Notes: generated from the sequence alone by a model not told the origin. Positions 9,722-20,476 are shown, counted from the stretch's first letter. The stretch: 64,000 nt of DNA from Leucobacter muris (GCF_004028235.1 NZ_CP035037.1:868001-932000); one strand, 5' to 3'. Program-made: numbers and translations.

Positions 9722-10258
9722 ATGTCACGTATTGGTAAGCTTCCCATCACCGTTCCCGGTGGTGTAGACGTCAAGATCGAGGGCCAGAAGGTCACGGTCA
9801 AGGGTTCGAAGGGCGAGCTGTCGCTCGTCGTCGCCGAGCCGATCCGCGTCGCTCTCGAGGACGGCCAGGTTCTGGTCACCCGTCCCGACGACGAGCGCGA
9901 CTCCCGAGCGCTGCACGGTCTCACCCGCACGCTCATCAACAACAACATCATCGGTGTCACCGAGGGCTACTCCAAGCAGCTCGAGGTCGTGGGCACGGGC
10001 TACCGCGTGCAGCAGAAGGGCACGGGCCTCGAGCTCGCCCTCGGCTTCTCGCACCCGGTCAACGTCGATGCTCCCGAGGGCATCTCGCTCGCAGTCGAGG
10101 GCAACACGAAGATCACCGTGAGCGGCATCTCGAAGCAGGCGGTCGGCGAGGCCGCCGCCAACATCCGCAAGCTGAAGAAGCCGGAGCCCTACAAGGGCAA
10201 GGGCATTCGCTACGCGGGCGAGAACGTCCGCCGCAAGGCAGGAAAGGCTGGTAAGTAA
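9722..10258 (+). CDS. rplF: 50S ribosomal protein L6
   Basis: L6, 178 aa, made of two repeated domains near the factor-binding site. [15 protein letters not shown] and the C-terminal [13 protein letters not shown] motif are diagnostic. Spacing to rpsH is six bases and to rplR three bases, typical of the spc cluster. Confidence 0.98.
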   Translation: MSRIGKLPITVPGGVDVKIEGQKVTVKGSKGELSLVVAEPIRVALEDGQVLVTRPDDERDSRALHGLTRTLINNNIIGVTEGYSKQLEVVGTGYRVQQKGTGLELALGFSHPVNVDAPEGISLAVEGNTKITVSGISKQAVGEAAANIRKLKKPEPYKGKGIRYAGENVRRKAGKAGK

Positions 10259-10261
10259 CCC

Positions 10262-10636
10262 ATGGCCGCTTCAGTATCTCGGGCTAAGGGTCGTACGGCT
10301 GCTCGTATCCGCCGCCACACCCGCCTGCGCAAGAAGATCGTCGGCACCGAGGCGCGTCCCCGCCTCGTCGTGAACCGTTCGGCGCGCCATATCTTCGTCC
10401 AGATCGTCGACGACTCGAAGGGCGTCACCGTCGCTTCGGCTTCGACGATGGAGGCCGATCTGCGCTCGTTCGACGGTGACAAGACCGCCAAGGCGCGCAA
10501 GGTCGGCGAACTCGTCGCCGAACGCGCCAAGAACGCCGGTGTCGAGGCTGTCGTCTTCGACCGCGGCGGCAGCAAGTACGCAGGCCGTGTCGCCGCGATC
10601 GCCGATGGCGCTCGCGAAGGGGGGCTGGCGCTGTGA
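10262..10636 (+). CDS. rplR: 50S ribosomal protein L18
   Basis: L18, 124 aa, binds 5S rRNA with L5. Family features are [18 protein letters not shown] near the N-terminus and [14 protein letters not shown] near the end. Its stop overlaps an in-frame GTG for rpsE, though I prefer a later rpsE start. Confidence 0.97.
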   Translation: MAASVSRAKGRTAARIRRHTRLRKKIVGTEARPRLVVNRSARHIFVQIVDDSKGVTVASASTMEADLRSFDGDKTAKARKVGELVAERAKNAGVEAVVFDRGGSKYAGRVAAIADGAREGGLAL

Positions 10637-10659
10637 GCAACGAAACGAAGGAGCAGGAA

Positions 10660-11328
10660 GTGTCTGCTGAGACTCAGGCCGCCGAGGCCCCGGCTCAGGA
10701 TCACCGCAACGAGCCCCGCGAGCAGCGTCGCGGCAGCCGTGATCGCGGGACCCGTGGCGAGCGCGGCGGACGCGACCGCAACGAGAGCCAGTTCCTCGAG
10801 CGCGTCGTCACCATCAACCGCGTCTCGAAGGTCGTCAAGGGCGGCCGTCGCTTCAGCTTCACCGCGCTCGTCGTGGTGGGCGATGGCAACGGCACCGTCG
10901 GCGTCGGCTACGGCAAGGCGAAGGAGGTGCCCCTCGCCATCTCCAAGGGTGTCGAGGAGGCCAAGAAGAACTTCTTCCGCGTGCCCCGCGTCGGCAGCAC
11001 CATCCCGCACCCCGTGCAGGGCGAGGCCGCTGCCGGTGTCGTGCTGCTGCGCCCGGCCGCTGCCGGTACCGGTGTCATCGCCGGTGGCCCGGTTCGCGCC
11101 GTGCTCGAGTGCGCCGGCATCCACGATGTGCTGAGCAAGTCGCTCGGCTCGTCGAACACCCTGAACATCGTGCACGCGACCGTCGAGGCGCTGCAGCAGC
11201 TCGAGGAGCCCCGCTCCGTCGCAGCCCGCCGCGGTCTCGACTTCGACCGCGTCGCCCCGGCCCGCATCGTGCGCGCCGAGGCGAAGGCCGCGGCCGACGC
11301 TGCCGCGAAGGCAAAGGCAGGTGCGTAA
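10660..11328 (+). CDS. rpsE: 30S ribosomal protein S5
   Basis: S5 acts in decoding accuracy and the 30S helicase site. The S5 core starts around [21 protein letters not shown] and continues with [14 protein letters not shown] chose GTG 10660 because AAGGAG (10648-10653) lies six bases ahead of it. A GTG at 10633 overlapping rplR is the alternative and would give 231 aa instead of 222. Both start in a charged, probably disordered leader of about 50 residues. Confidence 0.95.
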   Translation: MSAETQAAEAPAQDHRNEPREQRRGSRDRGTRGERGGRDRNESQFLERVVTINRVSKVVKGGRRFSFTALVVVGDGNGTVGVGYGKAKEVPLAISKGVEEAKKNFFRVPRVGSTIPHPVQGEAAAGVVLLRPAAAGTGVIAGGPVRAVLECAGIHDVLSKSLGSSNTLNIVHATVEALQQLEEPRSVAARRGLDFDRVAPARIVRAEAKAAADAAAKAKAGA

Positions 11329-11516
11329 TGGCGAAGAGCCTGAAGATTACGCAGACGAAGTCCGTTATCAGTGAGAAGCAGAACCAGCGCAACACCCTGC
11401 GCAGCCTCGGCCTCAAGAAGATCGGCCAGTCGGTCGTTCGTGAGGACACCCAGGCGAACCGCGGCTACGTGCGCGCTGTCGCTCACCTTGTAGAGGTTGA
11501 GGAGATCGACGCATGA
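11328..11516 (+). CDS. rpmD: 50S ribosomal protein L30
   Basis: Small L30, 62 aa, beginning [20 protein letters not shown]. The ATG overlaps the rpsE stop (TAATG) and its own TGA overlaps the ATG of rplO. The [13 protein letters not shown] segment is the family signature. Position between rpsE and rplO is canonical. Confidence 0.97.
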   Translation: MAKSLKITQTKSVISEKQNQRNTLRSLGLKKIGQSVVREDTQANRGYVRAVAHLVEVEEIDA

Positions 11517-11974
11517 GCGAGAACAACGAGGAGCGCGAGCAGGTGCTCAAGGCGCACCACCTCCGTCCGGCTCCCGGCTCCAAGAAGGCCAAGACCCGCG
11601 TGGGTCGCGGCGAGGGGTCGAAGGGCAAGACGGCAGGCCGCGGTACCAAGGGCACCAAGGCTCGCTACCAGGTGAAGGCCGGCTTCGAGGGCGGGCAGAT
11701 GCCGCTGCACATGCGCACCCCGAAGCTGCGCGGGTTCAAGAACCCGTTCCGCACCGAGTACCAGGTGGTCAACGTCGCCAAGCTCGCAGAGCTCTACCCG
11801 CAGGGTGGCGACGTGACCGTCGACGATCTCGTCGCCAAGGGCGCCGTGCGCAAGAACCAGCCCGTCAAGGTGCTGGGCGACGGCGACCTGCAGGTGAAGC
11901 TCACCGTCTCGGTCGACAAGGTCTCCGGCTCGGCAGAGCAGAAGATCGTCGCCGCCGGCGGAGAGATCAAGTAA
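11513..11974 (+). CDS. rplO: 50S ribosomal protein L15
   Basis: L15, 153 aa, a late assembly protein with a Gly/Lys-rich N-terminal arm ([18 protein letters not shown]) and the [15 protein letters not shown] motif. It overlaps rpmD by four bases. It is the last ribosomal gene before a terminator-like hairpin and secY. Confidence 0.98.
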   Translation: MSENNEEREQVLKAHHLRPAPGSKKAKTRVGRGEGSKGKTAGRGTKGTKARYQVKAGFEGGQMPLHMRTPKLRGFKNPFRTEYQVVNVAKLAELYPQGGDVTVDDLVAKGAVRKNQPVKVLGDGDLQVKLTVSVDKVSGSAEQKIVAAGGEIK

Positions 11975-12074
11975 GGGTCCGTCAGGACTCGAACACTCGG
12001 GTATGACTCGGGTAGCGGGGGCGCGGCGGAGTCGGCACACGTGCTGCTCCGCCCACCCCCGCTTTATCTTTTGA

Positions 12075-12103
12075 GGGATCCCGCTCGGCGGGTCCCCGTT
12101 TTT
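12075..12103 (+). terminator. Rho-independent terminator after rplO
   Basis: GGG-AT-CCCGC (12075-12084), loop TCG, GCGGG-TC-CCC (12088-12097), then a T5 run at 12099-12103. The stem has a 2x2 internal mismatch. It lies about 100 bases after rplO and would separate ribosomal and secY transcription, at least partly. Confidence 0.6.
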
Positions 12104-12127
12104 CACGCCCCAACCGACATGTAGGCT
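12100..12127 (+). promoter_or_regulatory. Possible secY promoter
   Basis: TTTTCA (12100-12105), 16-bp spacer, TAGGCT (12122-12127). The -35 is weak and overlaps the U tract of the terminator. Position right after a terminator and 60 bases before secY supports independent transcription of secY-adk-map. Confidence 0.35.
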
Positions 12128-12186
12128 GGTGCAATCGGTTCTCGTCGTCAGGCGAAGGCCCTCACGACGTTCCCAGGAGGCAGATT

Positions 12187-13505
<1,319 letters not shown>

Positions 13506-13509
<4 letters not shown>

Positions 13510-14105
13510 CCGACACCCAGACCACCCGCCTGCTCATCATCGGCCCCCCCGGAGCCGGCAAGGGCACCCAGGCCGCCGCGATCGCGGAGCGCTACGGCGT
13601 GCCCGCCATCTCGACGGGCGACATCTTCCGAGCCAACATCAAGGGCGGCACCGAGCTCGGCAAGCGCGTGCAGGCGATCATCGAGAAGGGCGAGCTCGTG
13701 CCCGACTCGCTCACCAACGAGATCGTGCAGGATCGCCTCGCGCAGCCCGATGCGGCGGCGGGCTTCCTGCTCGACGGCTACCCCCGCACCGTCGACCAGG
13801 TGCACGCTCTCGACGGCATGCTCGAGGGCTCGTCGCTCGACGCGGTCGTGCTGCTCGAGGCCGACGTCGACGCCGTGGTCGCCCGCCTGCTCAAGCGCGC
13901 CGAGATCGAGGGCCGCGCCGATGACACCGAAGACGTGATCCGTCACCGTCAGCAGGTCTACGCGCAGCAGACGGCCCCGCTCATCGAACTGTTCTCCGAG
14001 CGAGGCATCCTCGTCACCGTCGACGGGCTCGGCACCGTCGAGGAGGTCGCGGCCCGCATCGCCGAGGGCCTCGAGTCGAAGCTCGCCGCACCGGTGGAGA
14101 GCTAA
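13506..14105 (+). CDS. adk: Adenylate kinase
   Basis: Catalyses ATP + AMP to 2 ADP in the cytoplasm. GTG start overlaps the secY stop (GTGA). The P-loop [10 protein letters not shown] lies at about residues 14-23, then [10 protein letters not shown] and LLDGYPRT for AMP binding. At 199 aa it is the short type without a zinc-binding LID, as in other actinobacteria. Position secY-adk-map is the standard spc tail. Confidence 0.96.
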
Positions 14106-14108
14106 ACC

Positions 14109-14951
14109 GTGGCCCGTCGGGGGATCCTGCGCCGCTCCATCTACAAGTCGCCGGCCCAGCTGCGCTTGATGGTCGTGCCGGGCCTCGCGACCGGCGCCGC
14201 CCTCGCGGCCATGCGCGACGCGGTGCGCGCGGGGATCACCCCGCTCGAGCTCGACGCGATCGCGGAGGACGCGATCCGCTCGCGCGGGGGAGCCCCCAAC
14301 TTCATGCTCGAGCCCGGCTACCGCCACACCATCTGCGCCAACGTCAACGAGCACGTCGTGCACGGCATCCCCACCGACCGCCCCCTCGAGCCCGGCGATA
14401 TCGTCGCGCTCGACGCCGGCGCGGTCGTGCAGGGCTGGAACGGCGACGCCGCGATCACCGCGGTGATCCCGGATCCCGCCCGCCCCGAGCACACCGCCGC
14501 TCTCGAGAAGCTCAGCGAGGTCACCGAGGCCGCCATGTGGCGCGGCATCGCCCGGCTCGCGTCGGCCGCCCACCTCAACGAGGTGGGCGAGGCGGTCTCC
14601 GGCTACGTGCGCTCGCACAGCGACTTCGGCGTGCTCGAGGACTATATCGGCCACGGCATCGGCCGCAGCATGCACGAGGATCCACCGGTCTTCAACGTTC
14701 CCGTGAAACGGCGCGGCCCCGAGGTGAAGCCGGGGCTCGTCGTGGCGATCGAGCCCATCATCTCGGCGGGCGGCATCGACACCGTCGTCGAGGACGACGA
14801 CTGGACCGTGACCATGGCCGACGGATCGATGAGCGCCCAGTGGGAGCACACCGTGGCCGTGCACGACCGGGGCATCTGGGTGCTGACCGCCGAGGACGGC
14901 GGTGCCAGCGGCCTCGTACCCCTCGGGATCACGCCCGTCCCCATCCCGTAA
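14109..14951 (+). CDS. map: Type I methionine aminopeptidase
   Basis: Removes N-terminal methionine from nascent proteins. All M24 metal ligands are visible: DAGAVVQGWNGDAA (two Asp), the His in GHGIGRSMHEDP, EPII and WEHTVAVHD. The catalytic His is in CANVNEHVVHGIP. It is 280 aa with a GTG start three bases after adk and no strong ribosome-binding site. A short basic N-terminus precedes the fold. Confidence 0.96.
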   Translation: MARRGILRRSIYKSPAQLRLMVVPGLATGAALAAMRDAVRAGITPLELDAIAEDAIRSRGGAPNFMLEPGYRHTICANVNEHVVHGIPTDRPLEPGDIVALDAGAVVQGWNGDAAITAVIPDPARPEHTAALEKLSEVTEAAMWRGIARLASAAHLNEVGEAVSGYVRSHSDFGVLEDYIGHGIGRSMHEDPPVFNVPVKRRGPEVKPGLVVAIEPIISAGGIDTVVEDDDWTVTMADGSMSAQWEHTVAVHDRGIWVLTAEDGGASGLVPLGITPVPIP

Positions 14952-14966
14952 CCCGCCCGGCGTGTC

Positions 14967-14983
14967 GTAAACCCCGGGTTTAC
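14967..14983. promoter_or_regulatory. Perfect palindrome overlapping the infA -35
   Basis: GTAAACCCCGGGTTTAC consists of two perfect 8-base arms around one base. Its right arm runs into the TTTACA -35 hexamer (14979-14984). A dimeric DNA-binding protein here would occlude RNA polymerase. It could alternatively be a 3' end stem for map, but a one-base loop makes a hairpin poor. No regulator can be assigned. Confidence 0.5.
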
Positions 14984-15007
14984 AAATGCGCCACGCCCGG
15001 GTACGCT
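14979..15007 (+). promoter_or_regulatory. infA promoter
   Basis: TTTACA (14979-14984), 17-bp spacer, TACGCT (15002-15007): the best housekeeping-sigma match in the ribosomal region. It would start infA-rpmJ-rpsM-rpsK transcription with a leader of about 115 nt. One base after the -10 comes GATCTTTGGTGC, also found at rplM. Confidence 0.65.
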
Positions 15008-15008
15008 T

Positions 15009-15028
15009 GATCTTTGGTGCTTTGCGCC
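15009..15028 (+). promoter_or_regulatory. Start-proximal element shared with rplM (copy 1)
   Basis: GATCTTTGGTGC (15009-15020) begins one base after the predicted -10. GGTGC (15016-15020), TTT and GCGCC can pair as a 5-bp hairpin with one G-U. The identical 12-mer occupies the same place after the rplM -10. Confidence 0.5.
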
Positions 15029-15127
15029 TGTTTTTGCGTTCCCGGTTGCCGTCACGGCTCGGGCCCGCGAGACGGACGAGGGGCATTCGCAAGACCAGCA
15101 CACACCTACGCAAGCGATAGTGAGGCT

Positions 15128-15349
15128 ATGGCGAAGAAAGACGGCGTCATCGAGATCGAGGGACAGGTTGTCGAGGCTCTGCCGAACGCGATGTTCCGCG
15201 TCGAGCTGACCAATGGACACAAGGTACTCGCCCACATCTCGGGAAAGATGCGCCAGCACTACATCCGCATTCTCCCCGAGGATCGCGTGATCGTGGAGCT
15301 GACGCCCTACGATCTGACCCGCGGCCGCATCGTCTACCGCTACAAGTAG
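15128..15349 (+). CDS. infA: Translation initiation factor IF-1
   Basis: OB-fold factor of 73 aa that occupies the 30S A site during initiation. [25 protein letters not shown] start and GRIVYRYK end match the family. The ATG at 15128 is chosen over in-frame upstream starts because the conserved protein begins there. It heads the alpha cluster and has its own promoter. Confidence 0.97.
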   Translation: MAKKDGVIEIEGQVVEALPNAMFRVELTNGHKVLAHISGKMRQHYIRILPEDRVIVELTPYDLTRGRIVYRYK

Positions 15350-15416
15350 GTCGCTGGAAAGTAACGGCTCGCGGCGCCCCGCGAGTACGAGGACAGCGAA
15401 CCATTAAGGAAACATC

Positions 15417-15533
15417 ATGAAGGTCAAGCCCAGCGTCAAGCCGATCTGCGATCACTGCAAGGTCATTCGTCGTCACGGCCGCGTCATGGTGATCTGCAAG
15501 AGCAACCCGCGCCACAAGCAGCGTCAGGGCTAA
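15417..15533 (+). CDS. rpmJ: 50S ribosomal protein L36 (zinc-binding form)
   Basis: A 38-residue protein with the N-terminus [19 protein letters not shown]. Cys11, Cys14, Cys27 and His33 form the zinc site, so this is the C+ type. AAGGAAAC precedes the ATG. It lies 67 bases after infA, its usual place. The gap to rpsM is unusually long (228 bases). Confidence 0.97.
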   Translation: MKVKPSVKPICDHCKVIRRHGRVMVICKSNPRHKQRQG

Positions 15534-15540
15534 GCAGATC

Positions 15541-15614
15541 GTCATTCCGCGCGAGCGGGGCGAGCCGCGGGATCCGATCCGGATTCGGCAGCCGCTCCAG
15601 GGTCGCGGAACGAC
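15541..15614. repeat. Inverted repeat in the rpmJ-rpsM gap
   Basis: GTCATTCCGCG (15541-15551) and CGCGGAACGAC (15604-15614) pair over 11 bases with one mismatch, enclosing GC-rich sequence that includes ATCCGGAT. The rest of the 228-base gap shows no ORF or clear promoter. It may be a leader structure for rpsM-rpsK. Confidence 0.35.
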
Positions 15615-15761
15615 AGCAACACAACTCAACAACTGATCCAGCGCATCGAAGAACCCGCACCGACCCGGCACCGAGCCGGGAGAGGCGCGGGGGACACCTC
15701 GGGGCGGAGGCCCGAACCCCCGATGCGCACCAAACCTCCACGATCCGCAAGGAGAGCCAAC

Positions 15762-16130
15762 ATGGCACGTCTCGCAGGAGTCGACATCCCGCGCGATAAG
15801 CGCGTCGAGATCGCACTCACCTACATCTACGGCGTCGGCCGCACCAGCGCGCTGAAGACCCTCGCCGACACCGGCATCGACGGCAACATCCGCGTCAAGG
15901 ACCTCACCGACGACCAGCTCGTCGCGCTCCGCGACTACATCGAAGGCAACTTCAAGGTCGAGGGCGACCTCCGCCGCGAGGTCGCCGCCGACATCCGCCG
16001 CAAGGTCGAGATCGGCAGCTACCAGGGTCTCCGTCATCGCAAGGGCCTGCCCGTGCACGGTCAGCGCACCAAGACGAACGCTCGCACCCGCAAGGGCCCG
16101 AAGCGCACCGTCGCCGGCAAGAAGAAGTAA
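15762..16130 (+). CDS. rpsM: 30S ribosomal protein S13
   Basis: S13, 122 aa, makes the head-to-50S bridge with L5. [25 protein letters not shown] start; an in-frame ATG 39 bases upstream is rejected because AAGGAGAG sits correctly before 15762. The basic [18 protein letters not shown] tail is typical. Confidence 0.97.
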   Translation: MARLAGVDIPRDKRVEIALTYIYGVGRTSALKTLADTGIDGNIRVKDLTDDQLVALRDYIEGNFKVEGDLRREVAADIRRKVEIGSYQGLRHRKGLPVHGQRTKTNARTRKGPKRTVAGKKK

Positions 16131-16178
16131 CCGCCGGTTCACTGACCGAACACACAGAGCTTTTCAGGAGAACACTCA

Positions 16179-16577
16179 ATGGCTGCACCCAAGACCGCGG
16201 CTCGTAAGCCGCGTCGCAAGGACAAGAAGAACGTCGTCGTGGGCCAGGCCCACATCAAGTCGACGTTCAACAACACGATCGTCTCGATCACCGACACCAC
16301 CGGTGCCGTGATCAGCTGGGCCTCCTCGGGCGGCGTGGGCTTCAAGGGCTCGCGCAAGTCGACCCCGTTCGCCGCGCAGCTCGCCGCGGAGTCGGCCGCG
16401 CGCAAGGCGCAGGAGCACGGCATGAAGAGGGTCGACGTCTTCGTGAAGGGTCCGGGCTCGGGCCGCGAGACCGCGATCCGCTCGCTTCAGGCCGCCGGCC
16501 TCGAGGTCGGGTCGATCACCGACGTCACGCCGCAGACGCACAACGGCTGCCGGCCGCCGAAGCGTCGTCGCGTCTGA
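16179..16577 (+). CDS. rpsK: 30S ribosomal protein S11
   Basis: S11, 132 aa, lines the mRNA exit with S7. [20 protein letters not shown] and the C-terminal [12 protein letters not shown] are diagnostic. In many bacteria rpsD follows, but here only two hairpins lie before rpoA. Confidence 0.98.
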   Translation: MAAPKTAARKPRRKDKKNVVVGQAHIKSTFNNTIVSITDTTGAVISWASSGGVGFKGSRKSTPFAAQLAAESAARKAQEHGMKRVDVFVKGPGSGRETAIRSLQAAGLEVGSITDVTPQTHNGCRPPKRRRV

Positions 16578-16583
16578 GCCTAT

Positions 16584-16629
16584 AGTCGCGCCGCGTTCGC
16601 GCGGCGCGACTGTCGCCCTTCGGGGCGAC
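16584..16629 (+). other. Tandem UUCG-loop hairpins between rpsK and rpoA
   Basis: The first hairpin has a perfect 12-bp stem (16584-16595 with 16600-16611) and a TTCG loop. The second follows with no gap: GTCGCCC-TTCG-GGGCGAC (16612-16629), a perfect 7-bp stem with the very stable C(UUCG)G cap. There is no U run. They could act in 3' end protection, RNase processing or attenuation between ribosomal and polymerase genes. Confidence 0.75.
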
Positions 16630-16662
16630 GGCCCAGGACGCACCCCCGTTGACCTGGGCTCC

Positions 16663-16690
16663 TTTCAACATCACGCATGAGTCATATAGC
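16663..16690 (+). promoter_or_regulatory. Possible rpoA promoter
   Basis: TTTCAA (16663-16668), 16-bp spacer, TATAGC (16685-16690), 27 bases before the rpoA GTG. A TTGACC at 16649-16654 has no good -10. GAGTC/GACTC arms flank the -10 region. Weak evidence only. Confidence 0.3.
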
Positions 16691-16716
16691 GGACTCCAGC
16701 GAAAGGACCACACACC

Positions 16717-17703
16717 GTGCTCATTGCACAGCGACCCACTCTGACTGAAGAATCGATCTCCGAGTACCGTTCGCGCTTCGCCATCGAGCCGCTCGAGCCC
16801 GGCTTCGGCTACACGCTCGGCAACTCGCTGCGCCGCACCCTGCTCTCCTCGATCCCGGGCGCCGCGGTCACCAGCGTGCGCTTCGAGGGCGTCGCCCACG
16901 AGTTCACGACGATCCCCGGCGTGACCGAGGACGTCACCGAGATCATCCTCAACATCAAGGATCTCGTCGTCTCGAGTGAGCACGACGAGCCGATCACCGC
17001 CTACCTGCGCAAGACGGGTGCGGGCGAGGTGACCGCCGCCGACATCTCCGCTCCCGCGGGCGTCGAGGTGCACAACCCCGAGCTCGTGATCGCGACCCTC
17101 AGCGACACCGCGCAGTTCGAGCTCGAGCTCACCATCGAGCGCGGCCGCGGCTACGTGTCGGCCGCTCAGAACCGCAACGAGGACGCCGAGGTCGGCCGGA
17201 TCCCGGTCGACTCGATCTACTCGCCGGTGCTCAAGGTCACCTACCGCGTGGAGGCCACGCGCGCCGGTGAGCGCACCGACTTCGATCGCCTCGTCGTCGA
17301 CGTCGAGACCAAGCCCGCCATCAGCCCCCGCGACGCGATCGCGTCGGCCGGCTCCACGCTGGTCGAGCTCTTCGGTCTGGCCCGCGAGCTCAACACCGCG
17401 GCCGAGGGCGTCGAGATCGGCCCCGCGCCGGTCGAGGTCGTCGCCGAGGGCGAGCTCTCGATCCCGATCGAGGATCTGGACTTCTCGGTGCGCAGCTACA
17501 ACTGCCTGAAGCGCGAGGGCATCAACACGGTGAGCGAGCTCGTTGCGCTCTCCGAGGCGCAGCTGATGAACATCCGCAACTTCGGCCAGAAGTCCGTTTT
17601 CGAGGTGCGCGACAAGCTCACCGAGATGGGCCTCTCGCTGAAGGACGGCGTGCCCGGCTTCGACGGTGCGCAGTTCTACAGCTACGAAGACGACAACAAC
17701 TAA
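16717..17703 (+). CDS. rpoA: DNA-directed RNA polymerase subunit alpha
   Basis: Alpha subunit, 328 aa. The N-terminal dimerisation domain includes [20 protein letters not shown]. The C-terminal domain with [16 protein letters not shown] and [10 protein letters not shown] binds UP elements and activators. GTG start with AAAGGACC upstream. Followed by rplQ after 45 bases, the standard alpha-operon end. Confidence 0.98.
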   Translation: MLIAQRPTLTEESISEYRSRFAIEPLEPGFGYTLGNSLRRTLLSSIPGAAVTSVRFEGVAHEFTTIPGVTEDVTEIILNIKDLVVSSEHDEPITAYLRKTGAGEVTAADISAPAGVEVHNPELVIATLSDTAQFELELTIERGRGYVSAAQNRNEDAEVGRIPVDSIYSPVLKVTYRVEATRAGERTDFDRLVVDVETKPAISPRDAIASAGSTLVELFGLARELNTAAEGVEIGPAPVEVVAEGELSIPIEDLDFSVRSYNCLKREGINTVSELVALSEAQLMNIRNFGQKSVFEVRDKLTEMGLSLKDGVPGFDGAQFYSYEDDNN

Positions 17704-17748
17704 CGATCCGGCACTGCTCGCCTGATCGCATACTTACTGGAGTAAACA

Positions 17749-18261
17749 ATGCCCAAGCCCAACAAGGGCCCCCGCCTCGGAGGCGGCCCCGCACACGAGC
17801 GCCTCATGCTGAACCAGATGGCTGCGCAGCTCTTCGAGCACAAGCGCATCCAGACCACGGAGACCAAGGCCAAGCGCCTGCAGCCCGTGGCCGAGCGCCT
17901 CGTGACCTTCGCCAAGCGCGGTGACCTGCACGCCCGCCGTCGCGTGATGCGTCAGATCCTCGACAAGAGCGTCGTGCACGAGCTCTTCACCGAGATCGCT
18001 CCGCTCGTCGAGAACCGCGAGGGCGGCTACACCCGCATCGTCAAGACCGGTTTCCGCAAGGGCGACAACGCTCCCCTCGCGGTGATCGAGCTCGTGCTCG
18101 AGCCCGTCAGCCCGAAGCCCAAGGCGAAGAAGGCCGCGGCCGAGCAGCCGAAGGCCGAGGAGGTCGTCGAGACCCCCGCCGAGGAGACCGAGGTCGTCGA
18201 GGAGGCCCCCGCCGAGGAGACCGCCGAGACCGAGGCTCCCGCCGAGGAGAAGGCCGAGTAA
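17749..18261 (+). CDS. rplQ: 50S ribosomal protein L17 with acidic tail
   Basis: L17, 170 aa. The conserved part ([19 protein letters not shown] and following) covers about 120 residues. The remaining 50 are Ala/Glu-rich ([17 protein letters not shown] type), a low-complexity extension frequent in actinobacteria. Ends the alpha operon just before a strong terminator. Confidence 0.97.
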   Translation: MPKPNKGPRLGGGPAHERLMLNQMAAQLFEHKRIQTTETKAKRLQPVAERLVTFAKRGDLHARRRVMRQILDKSVVHELFTEIAPLVENREGGYTRIVKTGFRKGDNAPLAVIELVLEPVSPKPKAKKAAAEQPKAEEVVETPAEETEVVEEAPAEETAETEAPAEEKAE

Positions 18262-18282
18262 GGCACTCGCGCTCGCACTGCT

Positions 18283-18321
18283 GAAGCGCCCCGCGATCCG
18301 CTGAGGATCGCGGGGCGCTTC
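18283..18321. terminator. Bidirectional terminator, rplQ / acyltransferase
   Basis: A perfect 17-bp stem (18283-18299 with 18305-18321) and a GCTGA loop, beginning GAAGCGCCCCGCGATCC. The arms start and end with A/T-containing bases, so it can serve both convergent genes. The U run is short. Confidence 0.8.
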
Positions 18322-18346
18322 GCTGTCTGCGGGACGGGAAGAGCCC

Positions 18347-20284
18347 TCAGCGGCGGGGGAGCCCGAAGCCGATGCCCTCGCCGGGGCTCTGCAGCTCTTC
18401 GAGCGCGCGCTGCACGGAGCCCGCGTAGATCTCGCCGCCGCTCGGGTTCGGGTGGATGTCGTCGCCCGCGAGCGCGTCGGGCACGCCGGTGACGGAACCC
18501 GTCCAGTCGGCGACCACGACTCCGCGATGCGCCGCGGCGTAGTCGGTGAGCAGCTGGTTGACGCCGGGGATCCAGTCGCGATCGGCGTGCGCGTTGACCA
18601 GCACGACGGGCCTCGTGCCGGCGCTCGCGCGGATCGTGTCGAGGTCTTCGGCCTGCACGGGGCCGTTCGTGCCGAGCCCGACGACGAGCACGCCGCGCAG
18701 CGAGCCCTGCGACGAGAGGCCGGTGACGATCTCGGCACCCGTTCCCATGCCCCGCGACACGGCCGCGTCGATCGAGATGCCCGGGTAGGCGGCCTCGAGC
18801 TCGGGCAGGCTCGCGAGCATCACCGAGTCTCCCACGGCGACGAGGTCGCGGCCGTCGGGCGAGAGGGGCGCCGGCTCCGCGGACTGCTCCTTCGCCCCGC
18901 CGCCCGAGCCCTTCCCCGGAGCCGGGTTCTCGGTCTTCCCGGTTTCCGAGGCGCCCTCCGAGCGCTCGCCTCGGCCGCTGCGCCCCTCGTCGGCCTGCTG
19001 CGCGGCGCGGCTGTGCTCGAGAGCCTCCTGGCCGCGCGCGATCGCCTCGGCTGCGGAGCTCTGCTGCGGCGCCGTCACGATCGCGACGACCGCCGCGGGT
19101 GCGGCCACGGCCACCACGGCCGCCAAACCGATCGCGACGAACCGCCGTCGAGGCGTGTGATCGCCCACGCGCACGAGCATGCGCAGCGATCGGCGCAGCC
19201 CGAAGCGGCGCACGGGCTGCTCCACGAAGCGGTAGGAGAGTGCGGCCGCGAGGACGGTCGCGGCCAGGGCGAGCGGAGCCACGAGCCACTCGAGGTCGGG
19301 CCCCAGGGCGCCCGCGCAGATGAGCAGCAGCGGCCAGTGCCACAGGTAGATGCCGTAGGAGCGCTCGCCCACCCACCGCAGCGGGGGCGCATCGAGCGCA
19401 CGGCCGATCCACGCCCCCGGCCGGGTCACCGCCCACACGACGAGCAGCGCAGCCGCCGTCGCGAGCTGGAAGCCCCACTGGAAGCTGGCGGGGCTGCCCT
19501 CGGAGAGCGTCGCGGCCAGCCAACCGAGCACGGCCAGCCCGGCGAGCGCCGCCGCGGCCGCGGCGAGCTGGCGCAGCGGGCCCGGATTCAGCACCTCTGA
19601 GGCCTCGGGCCGGTGCAGCACGGCGGCCATCGCGGCTCCCAGCAGCAGGCCGAAGGTGTGACTATCGGAGCCGAAGTAGATGCGGGTCGGATCGACGCCG
19701 GCCCGCGACAGCTCGAACATCAGCGCCGCGGATGCGAGACCGAGGGCGGCGAGCGGGATCGCGCGGGACGGGCGCGAGCGCAGCCTGACGAGCAGCAGTA
19801 CGACGAGCGGCAGCACGATGTAGAACTGCTCCTCGATGGCGAGCGACCACATGTTGCGGAAGAGCTCCGGGGTGTCCCGCGCGAAGTAGTCCGCTCCGTT
19901 CGCGATGAAGACCCAGTTGCTCACGAAGAACGCGGCGCCCGCGATCTGCTGCCCGATCCCGACCAGCAGATCGCCGCCGACCGGCAGCGCGAGCGCGGTG
20001 CTCACGAGCAGCACGAGACCGAGGGCCGGCAGCAGCCTGCGGGCGCGTCGGCGCCAGAACGCGCCGAGACGGATGCGCCCGCCGAGCTCGTACTCGCGCA
20101 GCAGCAGCGAGGTGATGAGAAAGCCGCTCATCACGAAGAACACGTCGACGCCGAGGAAACCGCCCGGCAGCAGGGGCGGGAAGAGGTGGTAGCAGAGCAC
20201 CAGGCCGACAGCGATGGCACGCAGCCCGTCGAGACCGCCGAATCGGACGGTTCGCGGGGCGGGTCTGGTCTGAGGCTGGGGCAT
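18347..20284 (-). CDS. Acyltransferase-3 / SGNH fusion (OafA-like)
   Basis: Predicted membrane O-acyltransferase of cell-surface sugars, 645 aa. An N-terminal acyltransferase-3 domain with about ten to eleven membrane segments includes LDGLRAIAVGLVLCYHLFP and the GVDVFFVMSGFLIT signature. A linker rich in Glu/Ala follows, then an SGNH domain with GDSVM and the catalytic pair in DDIHPNPSG. I chose ATG 20284 because AAGGAC precedes it; an upstream ATG at 20317 adds 11 residues. Stands alone, convergent to rplQ. The acyl acceptor (peptidoglycan, teichoic acid or exopolysaccharide) is unknown. Confidence 0.88.
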   Translation of the reverse strand: MPQPQTRPAPRTVRFGGLDGLRAIAVGLVLCYHLFPPLLPGGFLGVDVFFVMSGFLITSLLLREYELGGRIRLGAFWRRRARRLLPALGLVLLVSTALALPVGGDLLVGIGQQIAGAAFFVSNWVFIANGADYFARDTPELFRNMWSLAIEEQFYIVLPLVVLLLVRLRSRPSRAIPLAALGLASAALMFELSRAGVDPTRIYFGSDSHTFGLLLGAAMAAVLHRPEASEVLNPGPLRQLAAAAAALAGLAVLGWLAATLSEGSPASFQWGFQLATAAALLVVWAVTRPGAWIGRALDAPPLRWVGERSYGIYLWHWPLLLICAGALGPDLEWLVAPLALAATVLAAALSYRFVEQPVRRFGLRRSLRMLVRVGDHTPRRRFVAIGLAAVVAVAAPAAVVAIVTAPQQSSAAEAIARGQEALEHSRAAQQADEGRSGRGERSEGASETGKTENPAPGKGSGGGAKEQSAEPAPLSPDGRDLVAVGDSVMLASLPELEAAYPGISIDAAVSRGMGTGAEIVTGLSSQGSLRGVLVVGLGTNGPVQAEDLDTIRASAGTRPVVLVNAHADRDWIPGVNQLLTDYAAAHRGVVVADWTGSVTGVPDALAGDDIHPNPSGGEIYAGSVQRALEELQSPGEGIGFGLPRR

Positions 20285-20476
20285 GGGGGTCCTTCGGCGG
20301 CGCGGGTGCGCGCGCATCCGACCATTCTACGCGGCGGGCCCGGGAGCGAACCCGTGGCTTCGGCCGAGCGGACCGGCCCGGACCGGGGCGGCTCAGGGCC
20401 GAGCGGGCGGGTCGGGGCGGGCGGATCAGCCGTCGGCCGTCGGCCCGGCCTGAACGGGGCCCGGATGGGCGTCTGG

